From assembly GCA_034439915.1 (NCBI GenBank), contig JAWXBI010000134.1, positions 1 to 5,659 on the forward strand: 5,659 nucleotides of DNA. The letters run 5' to 3'. Below the pieces are notes generated by a model. That model searched no databases, had not been told where the DNA came from, and saw only the letters and a program-made list of their open reading frames with translations. Below are positions 1-5,642 of this stretch, piece by piece (within the stretch, counting starts at the first letter, position 1; each line of letters begins with the position of its first letter). Source of the DNA: JADJLQ01 sp034439915 (lineage in GTDB: Bacteria; Bacteroidota; Bacteroidia; Chitinophagales; Saprospiraceae). Both the position numbers and the translations under genes were made by a program.

Positions 1-33
1 CAGCAACAGCAACAACAACAGTAACAGTAACAG
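1..33. repeat. Short CAA/CAG and TAACAG tandem repeat
   Basis: The left edge is a simple-sequence tract: CAG and CAA triplets followed by repeated TAACAG hexamers. Read on the plus strand from base 2 it would encode an Asn/Ser-rich run that stays open to TAG at 92-94, so it could be the last codons of a gene cut by the window edge. Frame 1 stops at 22-24 and frame 3 at 48-50. No minus-strand gene starts here: the only CAT is at 120-122 and that frame stops after three codons. Whether the tract is coding or intergenic cannot be decided from this window. Confidence 0.6.
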
Positions 34-111
34 TTATAAATCGTTACTAAAATCTTACCCCAACTTTAGATTAGTTTTCAGCCTCACCCGGTAGCCCGTC
101 AGTAAATCCTC

Positions 112-119
112 TATCTTTG
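112..119 (+). promoter_or_regulatory. Bacteroidota-type -7 promoter box (TATCTTTG) for the sod gene
   Basis: TATCTTTG matches the TAnnTTTG -7 consensus known for the primary sigma factor of Bacteroidota. No convincing TTG -33 element is visible about 20 bp upstream, so the assignment rests on the -7 box and its position. Transcription would start near 125-128 and leave a leader of about 90 nt before the dismutase ATG at 218. The duplicated TTGATCCGGTA motif would then lie just downstream of the start point, a place where a bound protein could block transcription. Confidence 0.55.
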
Positions 120-132
120 CATGGAAATTTAA

Positions 133-165
133 TTGATCCGGTATATCTGAGACCTTGATCCGGTA
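133..165 (+). promoter_or_regulatory. Two direct TTGATCCGGTA repeats at 22-bp spacing (putative operator)
   Basis: An 11-bp word, TTGATCCGGTA, occurs at 133-143 and again, identical, at 155-165. The start-to-start distance is 22 bp, about two helical turns, so a protein would meet both copies on the same DNA face. Halfway between them, TCTGAGA (146-152) is a weak match, four of seven positions, to an inverted copy. The core TTGATCCG also occurs twice at exactly 22-bp spacing upstream of araB. The position in the leader, just after the probable transcription start, suggests an operator; the regulator is unknown. Confidence 0.5.
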
Positions 166-217
166 GATTAAACAAGGCCAATCTGATCACCACGATTTAA
201 TTAATAAAATACCCATT

Positions 218-982
218 ATGGAAAAAAGAAATTTTTTAAAGAGCATAGGAGCTCTTGGATTGTTTTCAATTGTGAATAAAACTTCCCTGAAGGCTATGTC
301 AGCTGAACCGGCTTTTAATATGGTTGAGCCTCTATTACCGCTTGCTGATCAATATACCCTCCCCCCATTAGAATATAGCTTTGATGCCCTGGAACCGCAT
401 ATCGATGCTAAAACCATGGAAATACACCACGACCGGCATCACAGTGCGTATGTAGCCAATCTTAATAAAGAAATGAGTACCAATGCGGCTGCCGCAAAAC
501 TTACTCTGGAAACAATCTTTGCCAGCATGGCAAAATACGCACCCGCGATTCGCAATAATGGCGGAGGACATTACAATCACAGTTTATTCTGGAAATTATT
601 AAAGGCCAACACTACCATGACAGCAACCGCTCCAGGTGGAGAACTGGCCACTGCCATCAATACCGCATTTAAAGATCTGGCCAACTTCAAAGACCTGATG
701 AATAAAGCCGGAACGGGTCGTTTTGGATCAGGCTGGGCCTGGCTGGTATTAAATGCTTCCGGGAAACTCGCTATCGGATCTACTCCAAATCAGGACAACC
801 CATTGATGAGTGTATCCGATTTTAAAGGATATCCGCTGCTCGGAATTGATGTATGGGAACATGCCTATTACCTGAAATATCAGAACAAACGGGCGGACTA
901 CCTTACTGCCATCTGGAATGTGATCAATTGGGATGAGGTTGCGAAACGATATAAAGAGGGCAAGATGATGAAGAAAAAATGA
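218..982 (+). CDS. Exported superoxide dismutase, Fe/Mn family, Mn-type signature
   Basis: Dismutates superoxide to hydrogen peroxide and oxygen. The catalytic domain starts near residue 46 (YTLPPLEYSFDALEPH) and is complete. Predicted metal ligands are His70 (MEIHHDRHH), His121 (GGGHYNHSLFW), Asp211 and His215 (DVWEHAYY, the family signature). Gln192 in TPNQDNP and the glycines before HYNH match the manganese-type arrangement rather than the iron type, although cambialistic enzymes exist. The protein is 254 aa, against about 200 for typical cytoplasmic members. The extra N-terminus (KRNFLKSIGALGLFSIV) resembles a twin-arginine signal with KR in place of RR, and possible cleavage sites lie near residues 26-29, so a periplasmic location is inferred. 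The ATG at 218 has only an AT-rich leader and no Shine-Dalgarno sequence. Starts at Met27 or Met35 would remove the signal, but the well-formed signal favours 218. No operon partner is evident. Confidence 0.93.
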   Translation: MEKRNFLKSIGALGLFSIVNKTSLKAMSAEPAFNMVEPLLPLADQYTLPPLEYSFDALEPHIDAKTMEIHHDRHHSAYVANLNKEMSTNAAAAKLTLETIFASMAKYAPAIRNNGGGHYNHSLFWKLLKANTTMTATAPGGELATAINTAFKDLANFKDLMNKAGTGRFGSGWAWLVLNASGKLAIGSTPNQDNPLMSVSDFKGYPLLGIDVWEHAYYLKYQNKRADYLTAIWNVINWDEVAKRYKEGKMMKKK

Positions 983-987
983 GTTTA

Positions 988-1018
988 TTGATCCGACGCA
1001 TCGGATCGATTGATCCGA
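988..1018 (+). promoter_or_regulatory. Three-arm GATCCGA element upstream of araB (putative operator or RNA switch)
   Basis: Three perfect 7-bp arms alternate in orientation: GATCCGA at 990-996, its reverse complement TCGGATC at 1001-1007, and GATCCGA at 1012-1018. Each pair is separated by exactly 4 bp, giving an 11-bp period. The two forward copies extend to TTGATCCGA (988-996 and 1010-1018), again 22 bp apart as in the sod leader. As DNA this fits a cooperative operator with half-sites on one helical face. If transcribed, the middle arm could pair with either neighbour, giving two mutually exclusive hairpins. No T-run follows, so it is not a simple terminator. Its position, 64-94 bp before the araB ATG, suggests control of the arabinose genes. 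Confidence 0.6.
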
Positions 1019-1065
1019 GTGACTGGCCTCCACCATTTCCATAATACCTTAAAAAAATAAAATAT

Positions 1066-1073
1066 TAGTTTTG
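1066..1073 (+). promoter_or_regulatory. Possible -7 box TAGTTTTG close to the araB start
   Basis: TAGTTTTG fits the TAnnTTTG -7 consensus of Bacteroidota, but it ends only eight bases before the araB ATG. Transcription from it would begin almost at the start codon and give a leaderless message. It also runs into the GAGG that looks like the araB ribosome binding site, and no -33 TTG is visible. In this AT-rich stretch a chance match is quite possible. Confidence 0.25.
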
Positions 1074-1076
1074 AGG
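1073..1076 (+). promoter_or_regulatory. Ribosome binding site of araB
   Basis: GAGG lies five bases before the ATG at 1082. It supports that start, as does the protein alignment, because the phosphate-binding motif begins within the first ten residues as in known ribulokinases. This is the only clear Shine-Dalgarno sequence among the four genes. Confidence 0.5.
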
Positions 1077-1081
1077 CAGGT

Positions 1082-2767
1082 ATGAAAACGGTAATCGGTA
1101 TCGACTTTGGAACAGATTCTGTACGCGCCTTAGTAGTCGATGCTTATTCTGGGAAAGAACTGGGAAGTGCAAGTGCTAATTACCCCCGATGGAATCAGGG
1201 ATTGTATTGCGATCCTGCAAAAAACCAGTGGCGACAGCATCCCCTGGACTATTTAGAAAGTATGACCAGCGCTATACGTACTGCCTTAGATTTCGCGGGA
1301 AAGGATGCAAGAGATGCAGTAGTTGGGATCGGAGTCGATACTACCGGTTCAACTCCGGTGGCTGTAGACCAACAGGGCACCCCTTTATCATTATTACCGG
1401 AGTTTGAAAAGAACCCTAATGCAATGTTTATTCTGTGGAAAGATCATACCGCTGTCCACGAAGCCGCTGAAATAAACGAACTGTGTCAACGATGGCACAC
1501 CGATTATACCCAATTTGAAGGGGGCATTTATTCTTCGGAATGGTTTTGGGCTAAAATTTTAAGGATCAGCCGGGAGGATGAGACTGTCAGGCAAGCAGCT
1601 TATTCCTGGGTTGAACATTGTGACTGGATCCCATTTGTATTAAGCGGAGGAAATGATATTACCGCCTTAAAAGCAAGCCGCTGCGCTGCCGGACATAAGG
1701 CCCTATGGCATCCATCCTGGAATGGATTTCCTCCCAATGAATTTTTTAAAACCCTGGATCCGAAACTGGATGGATTATGTGGGCGTTTATATCGGGAAAC
1801 CTATACCGCTGACCAGGTGGCCGGACGATTGAGTGTCTCCTGGGCTGAACGCCTTGGACTTCACCCTGAAACCGTTGTAGCCGTCGGCGCTTTCGATGCC
1901 CATATGGGTGCCGTGGGAGGTCAAATTGAACCGTATGTTTTGAGCAAGGTGATGGGTACCTCTACTTGTGATATTCTGGTCGCTCCACATGGGAAATCGG
2001 AAAAAAAAGTAAAGGGGATCTGCGGGCAGGTAGATGGCAGTGTAATCCCGGGCATGTTGGGCCTGGAAGCAGGTCAATCGGCCTTCGGTGATATCTATGC
2101 ATGGTTTAAATCGATATTGGCTTATCCGGTTACAAAAATTATTGCATCATCTGCCAGTCTTGATGAGACCACAAAATCCAGACTTATACAAGAGACCCTC
2201 GATCAGATGATCATCCGGTTGACAGTGGATGCTGCCTTGTTACCCATTGGATCAGGTGGTGTATTATCGCTGGATTGGATGAACGGACGCAGGACACCCG
2301 ATGCCAATCAAAATCTCAAGGGTGTCATCAGTGGGCTGCATTTGGGCAGTGATGCCCCGCTCATATTCCGTTCATTAATTGAATCCACTTGTTATGGTGC
2401 CCGTCTGATTGTAGATCGTTTTATTTCAGAAGGCATACCGATTAAAGGATTGATCGGACTGGGCGGTGTGGCTAAAAAATCACCGTTTATTATGCAGACC
2501 ATGGCCGATATCATGAATATGCCCATTAAAATTGCTGCCTCGGAACAAACTTGCGCATTAGGTGCGGCGATGTTTGCTTCCGTAGCTGCGGGGGTACATC
2601 CTCATATCTTTTCCGCTATGGATGCTATGGGGGCGGGTTTTGATCGTGAGTATATACCCATACCAGAAAATGCCCGCCTATATGAACCATATTACCAGGC
2701 TTATTGCAGGTTATCTTCGCAGATGGAACCATACCTAATGAAACACCTGACTCCTGTCCATGAGTAA
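1082..2767 (+). CDS. araB: Ribulokinase (L-ribulokinase, FGGY family)
   Basis: Phosphorylates L-ribulose with ATP to L-ribulose-5-phosphate, the second step of L-arabinose catabolism in the cytoplasm. At 561 aa it is almost the length of the Escherichia coli enzyme (566) and is collinear with it as I recall that sequence. Visible blocks are the N-terminal nucleotide-phosphate motif GIDFGTDSVRALVVD (residues 6-20), VGIGVDTTGSTP, ENPNAMF-like NPNAMFILWKDHTA, GGIYSSEWFWAKIL, GAFDAHMGAVGG with the predicted catalytic base Asp272, MGTSTCDIL, KGICGQVDGSV, GLEAGQSAFGDIYAWF, LDWMNGRRTP, and the C-terminal FGGY block GLGGVAKKSPFIMQ followed by CALGAAMFASVAAG. The GAGG before ATG 1082 supports the start. 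The 3' end overlaps araD by 8 bp in another frame, so the two are co-transcribed and probably translationally coupled. The TTGATCCGA element 64-94 bp upstream is the likely control site. Confidence 0.98.
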   Translation: MKTVIGIDFGTDSVRALVVDAYSGKELGSASANYPRWNQGLYCDPAKNQWRQHPLDYLESMTSAIRTALDFAGKDARDAVVGIGVDTTGSTPVAVDQQGTPLSLLPEFEKNPNAMFILWKDHTAVHEAAEINELCQRWHTDYTQFEGGIYSSEWFWAKILRISREDETVRQAAYSWVEHCDWIPFVLSGGNDITALKASRCAAGHKALWHPSWNGFPPNEFFKTLDPKLDGLCGRLYRETYTADQVAGRLSVSWAERLGLHPETVVAVGAFDAHMGAVGGQIEPYVLSKVMGTSTCDILVAPHGKSEKKVKGICGQVDGSVIPGMLGLEAGQSAFGDIYAWFKSILAYPVTKIIASSASLDETTKSRLIQETLDQMIIRLTVDAALLPIGSGGVLSLDWMNGRRTPDANQNLKGVISGLHLGSDAPLIFRSLIESTCYGARLIVDRFISEGIPIKGLIGLGGVAKKSPFIMQTMADIMNMPIKIAASEQTCALGAAMFASVAAGVHPHIFSAMDAMGAGFDREYIPIPENARLYEPYYQAYCRLSSQMEPYLMKHLTPVHE

Positions 2768-3458
2768 ATACAAGGAATTAAAAGAACAAGCCTACCTGGC
2801 GAATATGCAATTACCTGCATTGGGTTTAGTCGTGTTTACCTTTGGCAATGCTAGTGCCGCAGATCGGGATAAAGGAATTTTTGCAATCAAACCAAGTGGT
2901 ATTCCATATGCAGACCTCAGTCCGGACCAGATGGTCATTGTGGATTTTGAAGGAGGTGTAGTAGAAGGAAACAAAAGGCCCTCTTCCGATACACCCACCC
3001 ATGCGGTATTGTATAAATCGTGGCAAGATATTGGCGCAATAGTCCATACCCATAGTACCTATGCTACAGCCTGGGCTCAGGCATTGAAGGATATACCCAT
3101 CCTGGGCACTACGCATGCGGATCACCTCACTACGGACATTCCCTGTACACCACCGATGAAAGATGAATATATACTTGGTGATTACGAACGTATGACCGGG
3201 TATCAGATTATAGATGAATTGAACGCCCGAAACCGCTCACACACCGAAGTGGAAATGATCCTGGTAGGCAGCCATGCCCCCTTCACCTGGGGCAAGGATG
3301 TGCATAAAGCCGTATACAACAGCGGCATCTGTGAAGCCATTGCGAAAATGGCTTATCTATCCTTGGCGATCAATCCGGAAATCACCGGATTAAAAACTAC
3401 CCTGATCAAAAAACATTATGAAAGAAAACATGGTGGTCAGGCTTATTACGGACAATAA
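2760..3458 (+). CDS. araD: L-ribulose-5-phosphate 4-epimerase
   Basis: Converts L-ribulose-5-phosphate to D-xylulose-5-phosphate by a retro-aldol mechanism, the last step before the pentose phosphate pathway. It belongs to the class II aldolase/epimerase family, with 232 aa against 231 in Escherichia coli. The predicted metal-binding histidines are His96 and His98 (VHTHS) and His172 (GSHAPF). Asp77 (SSDTPTH), the catalytic acid Asp121 (THADH) and the C-terminal catalytic Tyr230 (AYYGQ) are all present, each shifted by one from E. coli numbering. GNAS (29-32) and IKPSG (43-47) form the expected phosphate-binding part. Asp121 with Tyr230 favours the 4-epimerase over an aldolase of the same fold. 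The ATG lies inside the last codons of araB with no Shine-Dalgarno sequence, so translation probably relies on ribosomes finishing araB. Confidence 0.97.
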   Translation: MSKYKELKEQAYLANMQLPALGLVVFTFGNASAADRDKGIFAIKPSGIPYADLSPDQMVIVDFEGGVVEGNKRPSSDTPTHAVLYKSWQDIGAIVHTHSTYATAWAQALKDIPILGTTHADHLTTDIPCTPPMKDEYILGDYERMTGYQIIDELNARNRSHTEVEMILVGSHAPFTWGKDVHKAVYNSGICEAIAKMAYLSLAINPEITGLKTTLIKKHYERKHGGQAYYGQ

Positions 3459-3516
3459 TGGGCACTATATCTTCAGTTAATTTGAAGGAAATAATAATCA
3501 CCTCACTGAAATAATC

Positions 3517-5019
3517 ATGATTAAAAATTTATCTGAATTTGAAGTTTGGTTTGTAACAGGCAGTCAACATTTATACGGACCGGAAACGTTGGCCCGGGTA
3601 GGCAATCATACGAAAATAATAGTCTATTTTATCAATGAACAGGAATCCATTCCGGTGCAAATAATAATCAAGCCCGTCCTTAAAACCCCGGAAGAAATCC
3701 TGATGCTGTTCAAAGAAGCCTCGGCAGCTGATCAATGTATCGGATTAATAGTATGGATGCATACTTTTTCTCCAGCTAAAATGTGGATCAATGGATTAAA
3801 AAATTTTAAAAAACCCCTGCTCCATCTCCACACTCAATTTAATGATCATATTCCCTGGGCTGAAATTGATATGGATTTTATGAACCTTAATCAATCCGCC
3901 CACGGTGACCGTGAGTTCGGTTTCATTGGAAGCCGCCTTCAATTAAACCGGAAAGTGGTAGTAGGGCATTGGAAAGAATCCACTGTGATTGAAAAACTGA
4001 GTAGATGGAGCAGGGTGGCTGCGGCCTGGGCAGAGAGCCAACAGATGAAAATTGCCCGGTTGGGTGATAATATGCGGCAGGTTGCTGTTACAGAAGGCAA
4101 CAAAGTATCAGCACAAATACAATTTGGCTATCAGGTCAATACCTACGGAGTGGGTGACCTGGTCAATTATATACAGGAGGTAACCGAATCTGAAATTATC
4201 CATACCGTACAGGCTTATGAAGATGATTATGTTGTCATGCCTTCTTTATTGCATGGTGAAATTCAGCGACAATCCCTCATCGAAGCCGCTCGTATCGAAG
4301 TAGGCTTGCGCCATTTTCTATTTGATGGTGGGTTCACTGCTTTTACGGATACCTTTGAAGATCTTCACGGCCTTTGTCAACTGCCCGGGATTGCTGTTCA
4401 ACGGCTCATGGCGGAAGGTTATGGTTTTGCAGGTGAAGGAGATTGGAAAACTGCCGCTCTAGTGCGCACCCTCAAAGTCATGGCGCTGGGGTTGCCAGGC
4501 GGCAATAGTTTTATGGAAGATTATACCTATCATTTTGATGAAGCCGGCAGCCGGGTTTTAGGCGCCCATATGCTGGAGATCTGCCCTTCCATAGCCGCTC
4601 ATCGACCTTCCTGTGAGGTACATAAACTGGGAATTGGCGGCAAAGAAGATCCGGTGCGATTGGTGTTTGATGGTGCGGCGGGCCCTGCATTAAATGTTTC
4701 TTTAATTGACCTGGGCAACCGTTTTCGATTGCTGGTCAATGAAGTAGAGGCCGTGAGAATCGATCATGCAATGCCTAAGCTGCCAGTGGCCCGGGTGCTT
4801 TGGAAGCCCAAGCCCAGCCTCGCTTTATCTGCAGAAGCCTGGATCCTTGCCGGTGGGGCACACCATACCTGTTATAGTCAGAATATTACTGCGTTGGATT
4901 TACAGGATTTTGCTGAAATGGCGGATATCGAAATAGTAGTGATTGATGACCGGTTAACAGAGCTGCGTGATTTTAAGCAGCGTTTAAAATTAAATGAGGT
5001 TTATTACCACTTGAAGTAA
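3517..5019 (+). CDS. araA: L-arabinose isomerase
   Basis: Interconverts L-arabinose and L-ribulose, the first step of the pathway; the family is manganese-dependent and hexameric. At 500 aa it equals the Escherichia coli enzyme and is collinear with it from the first residues (EVWFVTGSQHLYGPETL) to the end (NEVYY). The four predicted metal and catalytic residues are present: Glu307 (GFAGEGDWKTAA), Glu334 (SFMEDYTYHF), His351 (GAHMLEICPSIA) and His450 (AGGAHHT). Other conserved blocks are VVW-type IVWMHTFSPAKMWINGL, HTQFN, DMDFMNLNQSAHG, GDNMR, FEDLHGL and LPGIAVQRLM. The gene starts 58 bp after araD on the same strand, so it is probably in the same transcript, although that gap could hold a weak internal promoter. 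No clear Shine-Dalgarno sequence precedes the ATG; the start is set by alignment. A strong hairpin follows the stop codon. Confidence 0.98.
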   Translation: MIKNLSEFEVWFVTGSQHLYGPETLARVGNHTKIIVYFINEQESIPVQIIIKPVLKTPEEILMLFKEASAADQCIGLIVWMHTFSPAKMWINGLKNFKKPLLHLHTQFNDHIPWAEIDMDFMNLNQSAHGDREFGFIGSRLQLNRKVVVGHWKESTVIEKLSRWSRVAAAWAESQQMKIARLGDNMRQVAVTEGNKVSAQIQFGYQVNTYGVGDLVNYIQEVTESEIIHTVQAYEDDYVVMPSLLHGEIQRQSLIEAARIEVGLRHFLFDGGFTAFTDTFEDLHGLCQLPGIAVQRLMAEGYGFAGEGDWKTAALVRTLKVMALGLPGGNSFMEDYTYHFDEAGSRVLGAHMLEICPSIAAHRPSCEVHKLGIGGKEDPVRLVFDGAAGPALNVSLIDLGNRFRLLVNEVEAVRIDHAMPKLPVARVLWKPKPSLALSAEAWILAGGAHHTCYSQNITALDLQDFAEMADIEIVVIDDRLTELRDFKQRLKLNEVYYHLK

Positions 5020-5044
5020 AAAATGGCATCCCTTTGCGAAGAAG

Positions 5045-5100
5045 TCAAGTTTGATCAACGCTGATGATCAAATCACTTGAATAAGTCTGATCTATTTTTT
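5045..5100 (+). terminator. Probable transcription terminator after araA
   Basis: A long hairpin starts 26 bases after the araA stop. TTTGATCA (5050-5057) pairs with TGATCAAA (5065-5072) around a 7-nt loop. The stem continues as TCAAG (5045-5049) with CTTGA (5076-5080) after a 3-nt bulge, giving 13 base pairs. A six-T run (5095-5100) follows, but 14 nt beyond the stem, and the stem is AT-rich, so this is not a textbook intrinsic terminator. Its place at the end of araBDA still makes transcript end or 3' stabilisation the most likely role. Confidence 0.5.
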
Positions 5101-5213
5101 CGTTTAGCGTCTACCAAAATTTCAGTCCTCCAGGTTTGGAGGTTCAGCCATTAAAAGGGAGTCTACACCACTTGGAAGGCTCCATTATTTGTCAATTCTC
5201 ATTCTATAAATTA
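5101..5213. other. Intergenic stretch with a small CCTCCA/TGGAGG hairpin
   Basis: No reading frame here resembles a gene. The one clear structure is CCTCCA (5127-5132) and TGGAGG (5137-5142) around a GGTT loop, a 6-bp perfect stem. No T-run follows it. It could be a secondary processing or stabilising hairpin, or simply chance. The remainder looks like unremarkable AT-rich spacer up to the apparent insertion-sequence end. Confidence 0.4.
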
Positions 5214-5291
5214 GGGTCTGCTGAATAACCTATAAAAGCCTGTAAATTATGTAGTTAAGTTCATAAATTAGGTATACAAATGCAAGTATAA

Positions 5292-5486
5292 ATGACCATA
5301 GCACAAAGAAACCGTGCATCAAAGGTAAAATACCTGAGTCATCATCAATTGGTATAGGAGGTATTTGAAACACCGGTCAGCCAGAAACTGGATGCGACCA
5401 ATAGGTGGGTGACTTTGGCACAACGTAAACGCCCACTCCAGGATGCCAGCATGAGTCAAAGGAAGTTGCCACCTGCAGGGTGGTGA
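5292..5486 (+). pseudogene. Transposase N-terminal fragment, interrupted
   Basis: Reading from ATG 5292 gives 21 codons (KVKYLSHHQLV at its end), then an in-frame TAG at 5355-5357. The same frame continues as EVFETPVSQKLDATNRWVTL and stops at TGA 5484-5486. The FETPxSxKLDxxNRWVxLA pattern is what I recognise from the start of IS1182/IS5-like transposases, where it normally continues into an IPWD-type segment and a several-hundred-residue catalytic domain. Here the sequence after LAQ no longer fits, and nothing of the catalytic domain is visible. The internal stop plus loss of similarity indicates a dead copy. If the segment is not a transposase, it is simply non-coding. An antisense 67-codon frame over the same bases is considered a shadow. 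Confidence 0.45.
5469..5483. repeat. Short inverted repeat CCACC-N5-GGTGG
   Basis: CCACC (5469-5473) and GGTGG (5479-5483) flank TGCAG. It is a 5-bp stem and is weak evidence on its own. It is listed because it lies in a stretch with several other dyads. Confidence 0.3.
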
Positions 5487-5514
5487 TCTTAAAGGAGAAT
5501 ATTTGGATTTGTCC

Positions 5515-5581
5515 CGACTCACTGGAGTCGCCGTGGCATTTTACTAGGTTTGGTTAATTAAAATTGACTCCTCTGGAGTCA
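5515..5581. repeat. Pair of GACTC/GAGTC dyads, 50 bp apart
   Basis: Two hairpin-forming dyads share the same arms. The first is CGACTC-ACTG-GAGTCG (5515-5530, 6-bp stem). The second is TGACTCC-TCT-GGAGTCA (5565-5581, 7-bp stem, 3-nt loop). The GACTC words start exactly 50 bp apart, and the intervening sequence is AT-rich with no gene. Paired small palindromes like this can be REP-like elements or sites for a dimeric DNA-binding protein; neither can be shown from the window. Confidence 0.45.
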
Positions 5582-5615
5582 TAGTGCATCACAATTTCTG
5601 ACTTCAGGAGGATCA

Positions 5616-5642
5616 TACTTCTTTAAAAGCAATGCAGAAGTA
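5616..5642. repeat. Inverted repeat TACTTCT / AGAAGTA at the right edge
   Basis: TACTTCT (5616-5622) and AGAAGTA (5636-5642) form a perfect 7-bp dyad around a 13-nt loop. No reading frame or known element is recognised between 5487 and 5659, so its role is unknown. It may be chance. Confidence 0.3.

Larger units (their letters stand above)
5214..5486 (+). mobile_element. Left end of a degraded insertion sequence (IS1182/IS5-like, tentative)
   Basis: GGGTCTGCTGAATAA at 5214-5228 resembles the GGGTCTG-type terminal repeats I associate with IS1182/IS5-like elements. About 65-80 bp further in, where such elements place their transposase start, a broken frame begins whose translation resembles a transposase N-terminus. 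The matching right-hand inverted repeat is not in the window, so the right boundary given is only the end of the recognisable coding remnant and the element may continue further. Family assignment is from memory of consensus patterns, not from a search. Confidence 0.4.

Noticed and set aside
368..580. Antisense open frame of 70 codons inside sod
   Set aside because: It lies wholly within the dismutase, which is collinear with its family over this stretch. The translation shows no recognisable domain.
749..1042. Antisense open frame of 97 codons over the sod 3' end and the sod-araB gap
   Set aside because: It has no family-like motif and no ribosome binding site that I can see. Most of it is a shadow of sod, and it crosses the three-arm repeat element.
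1189..1407. Plus-strand frame of 72 codons within araB
   Set aside because: It is out of frame with a well-conserved ribulokinase and has no independent start signal.
1787..2077. Antisense frame of 96 codons within araB
   Set aside because: It is opposite the conserved catalytic region of ribulokinase. The composition is that of a shadow frame.
2792..3125. Two antisense frames (68 and 99 codons) within araD
   Set aside because: Both are opposite the conserved epimerase core and overlap each other. Neither shows a motif or start signal.
3459..3516. Possible separate promoter for araA (TTAATTTG in the araD-araA gap)
   Set aside because: The spacing falls one base short of the TAnnTTTG consensus and no -33 element is visible. 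Read-through from araBD is the simpler explanation.
5023..5064. Tiny frame beginning MASLCEEVK just after araA
   Set aside because: It is only 13 codons, ends inside the terminator hairpin and has no ribosome binding site.
5319..5522. Antisense frame of 67 codons in the right flank
   Set aside because: The opposite strand carries the transposase-like pattern FETPxSxKLDxxNRWV, while this frame resembles nothing I recognise.
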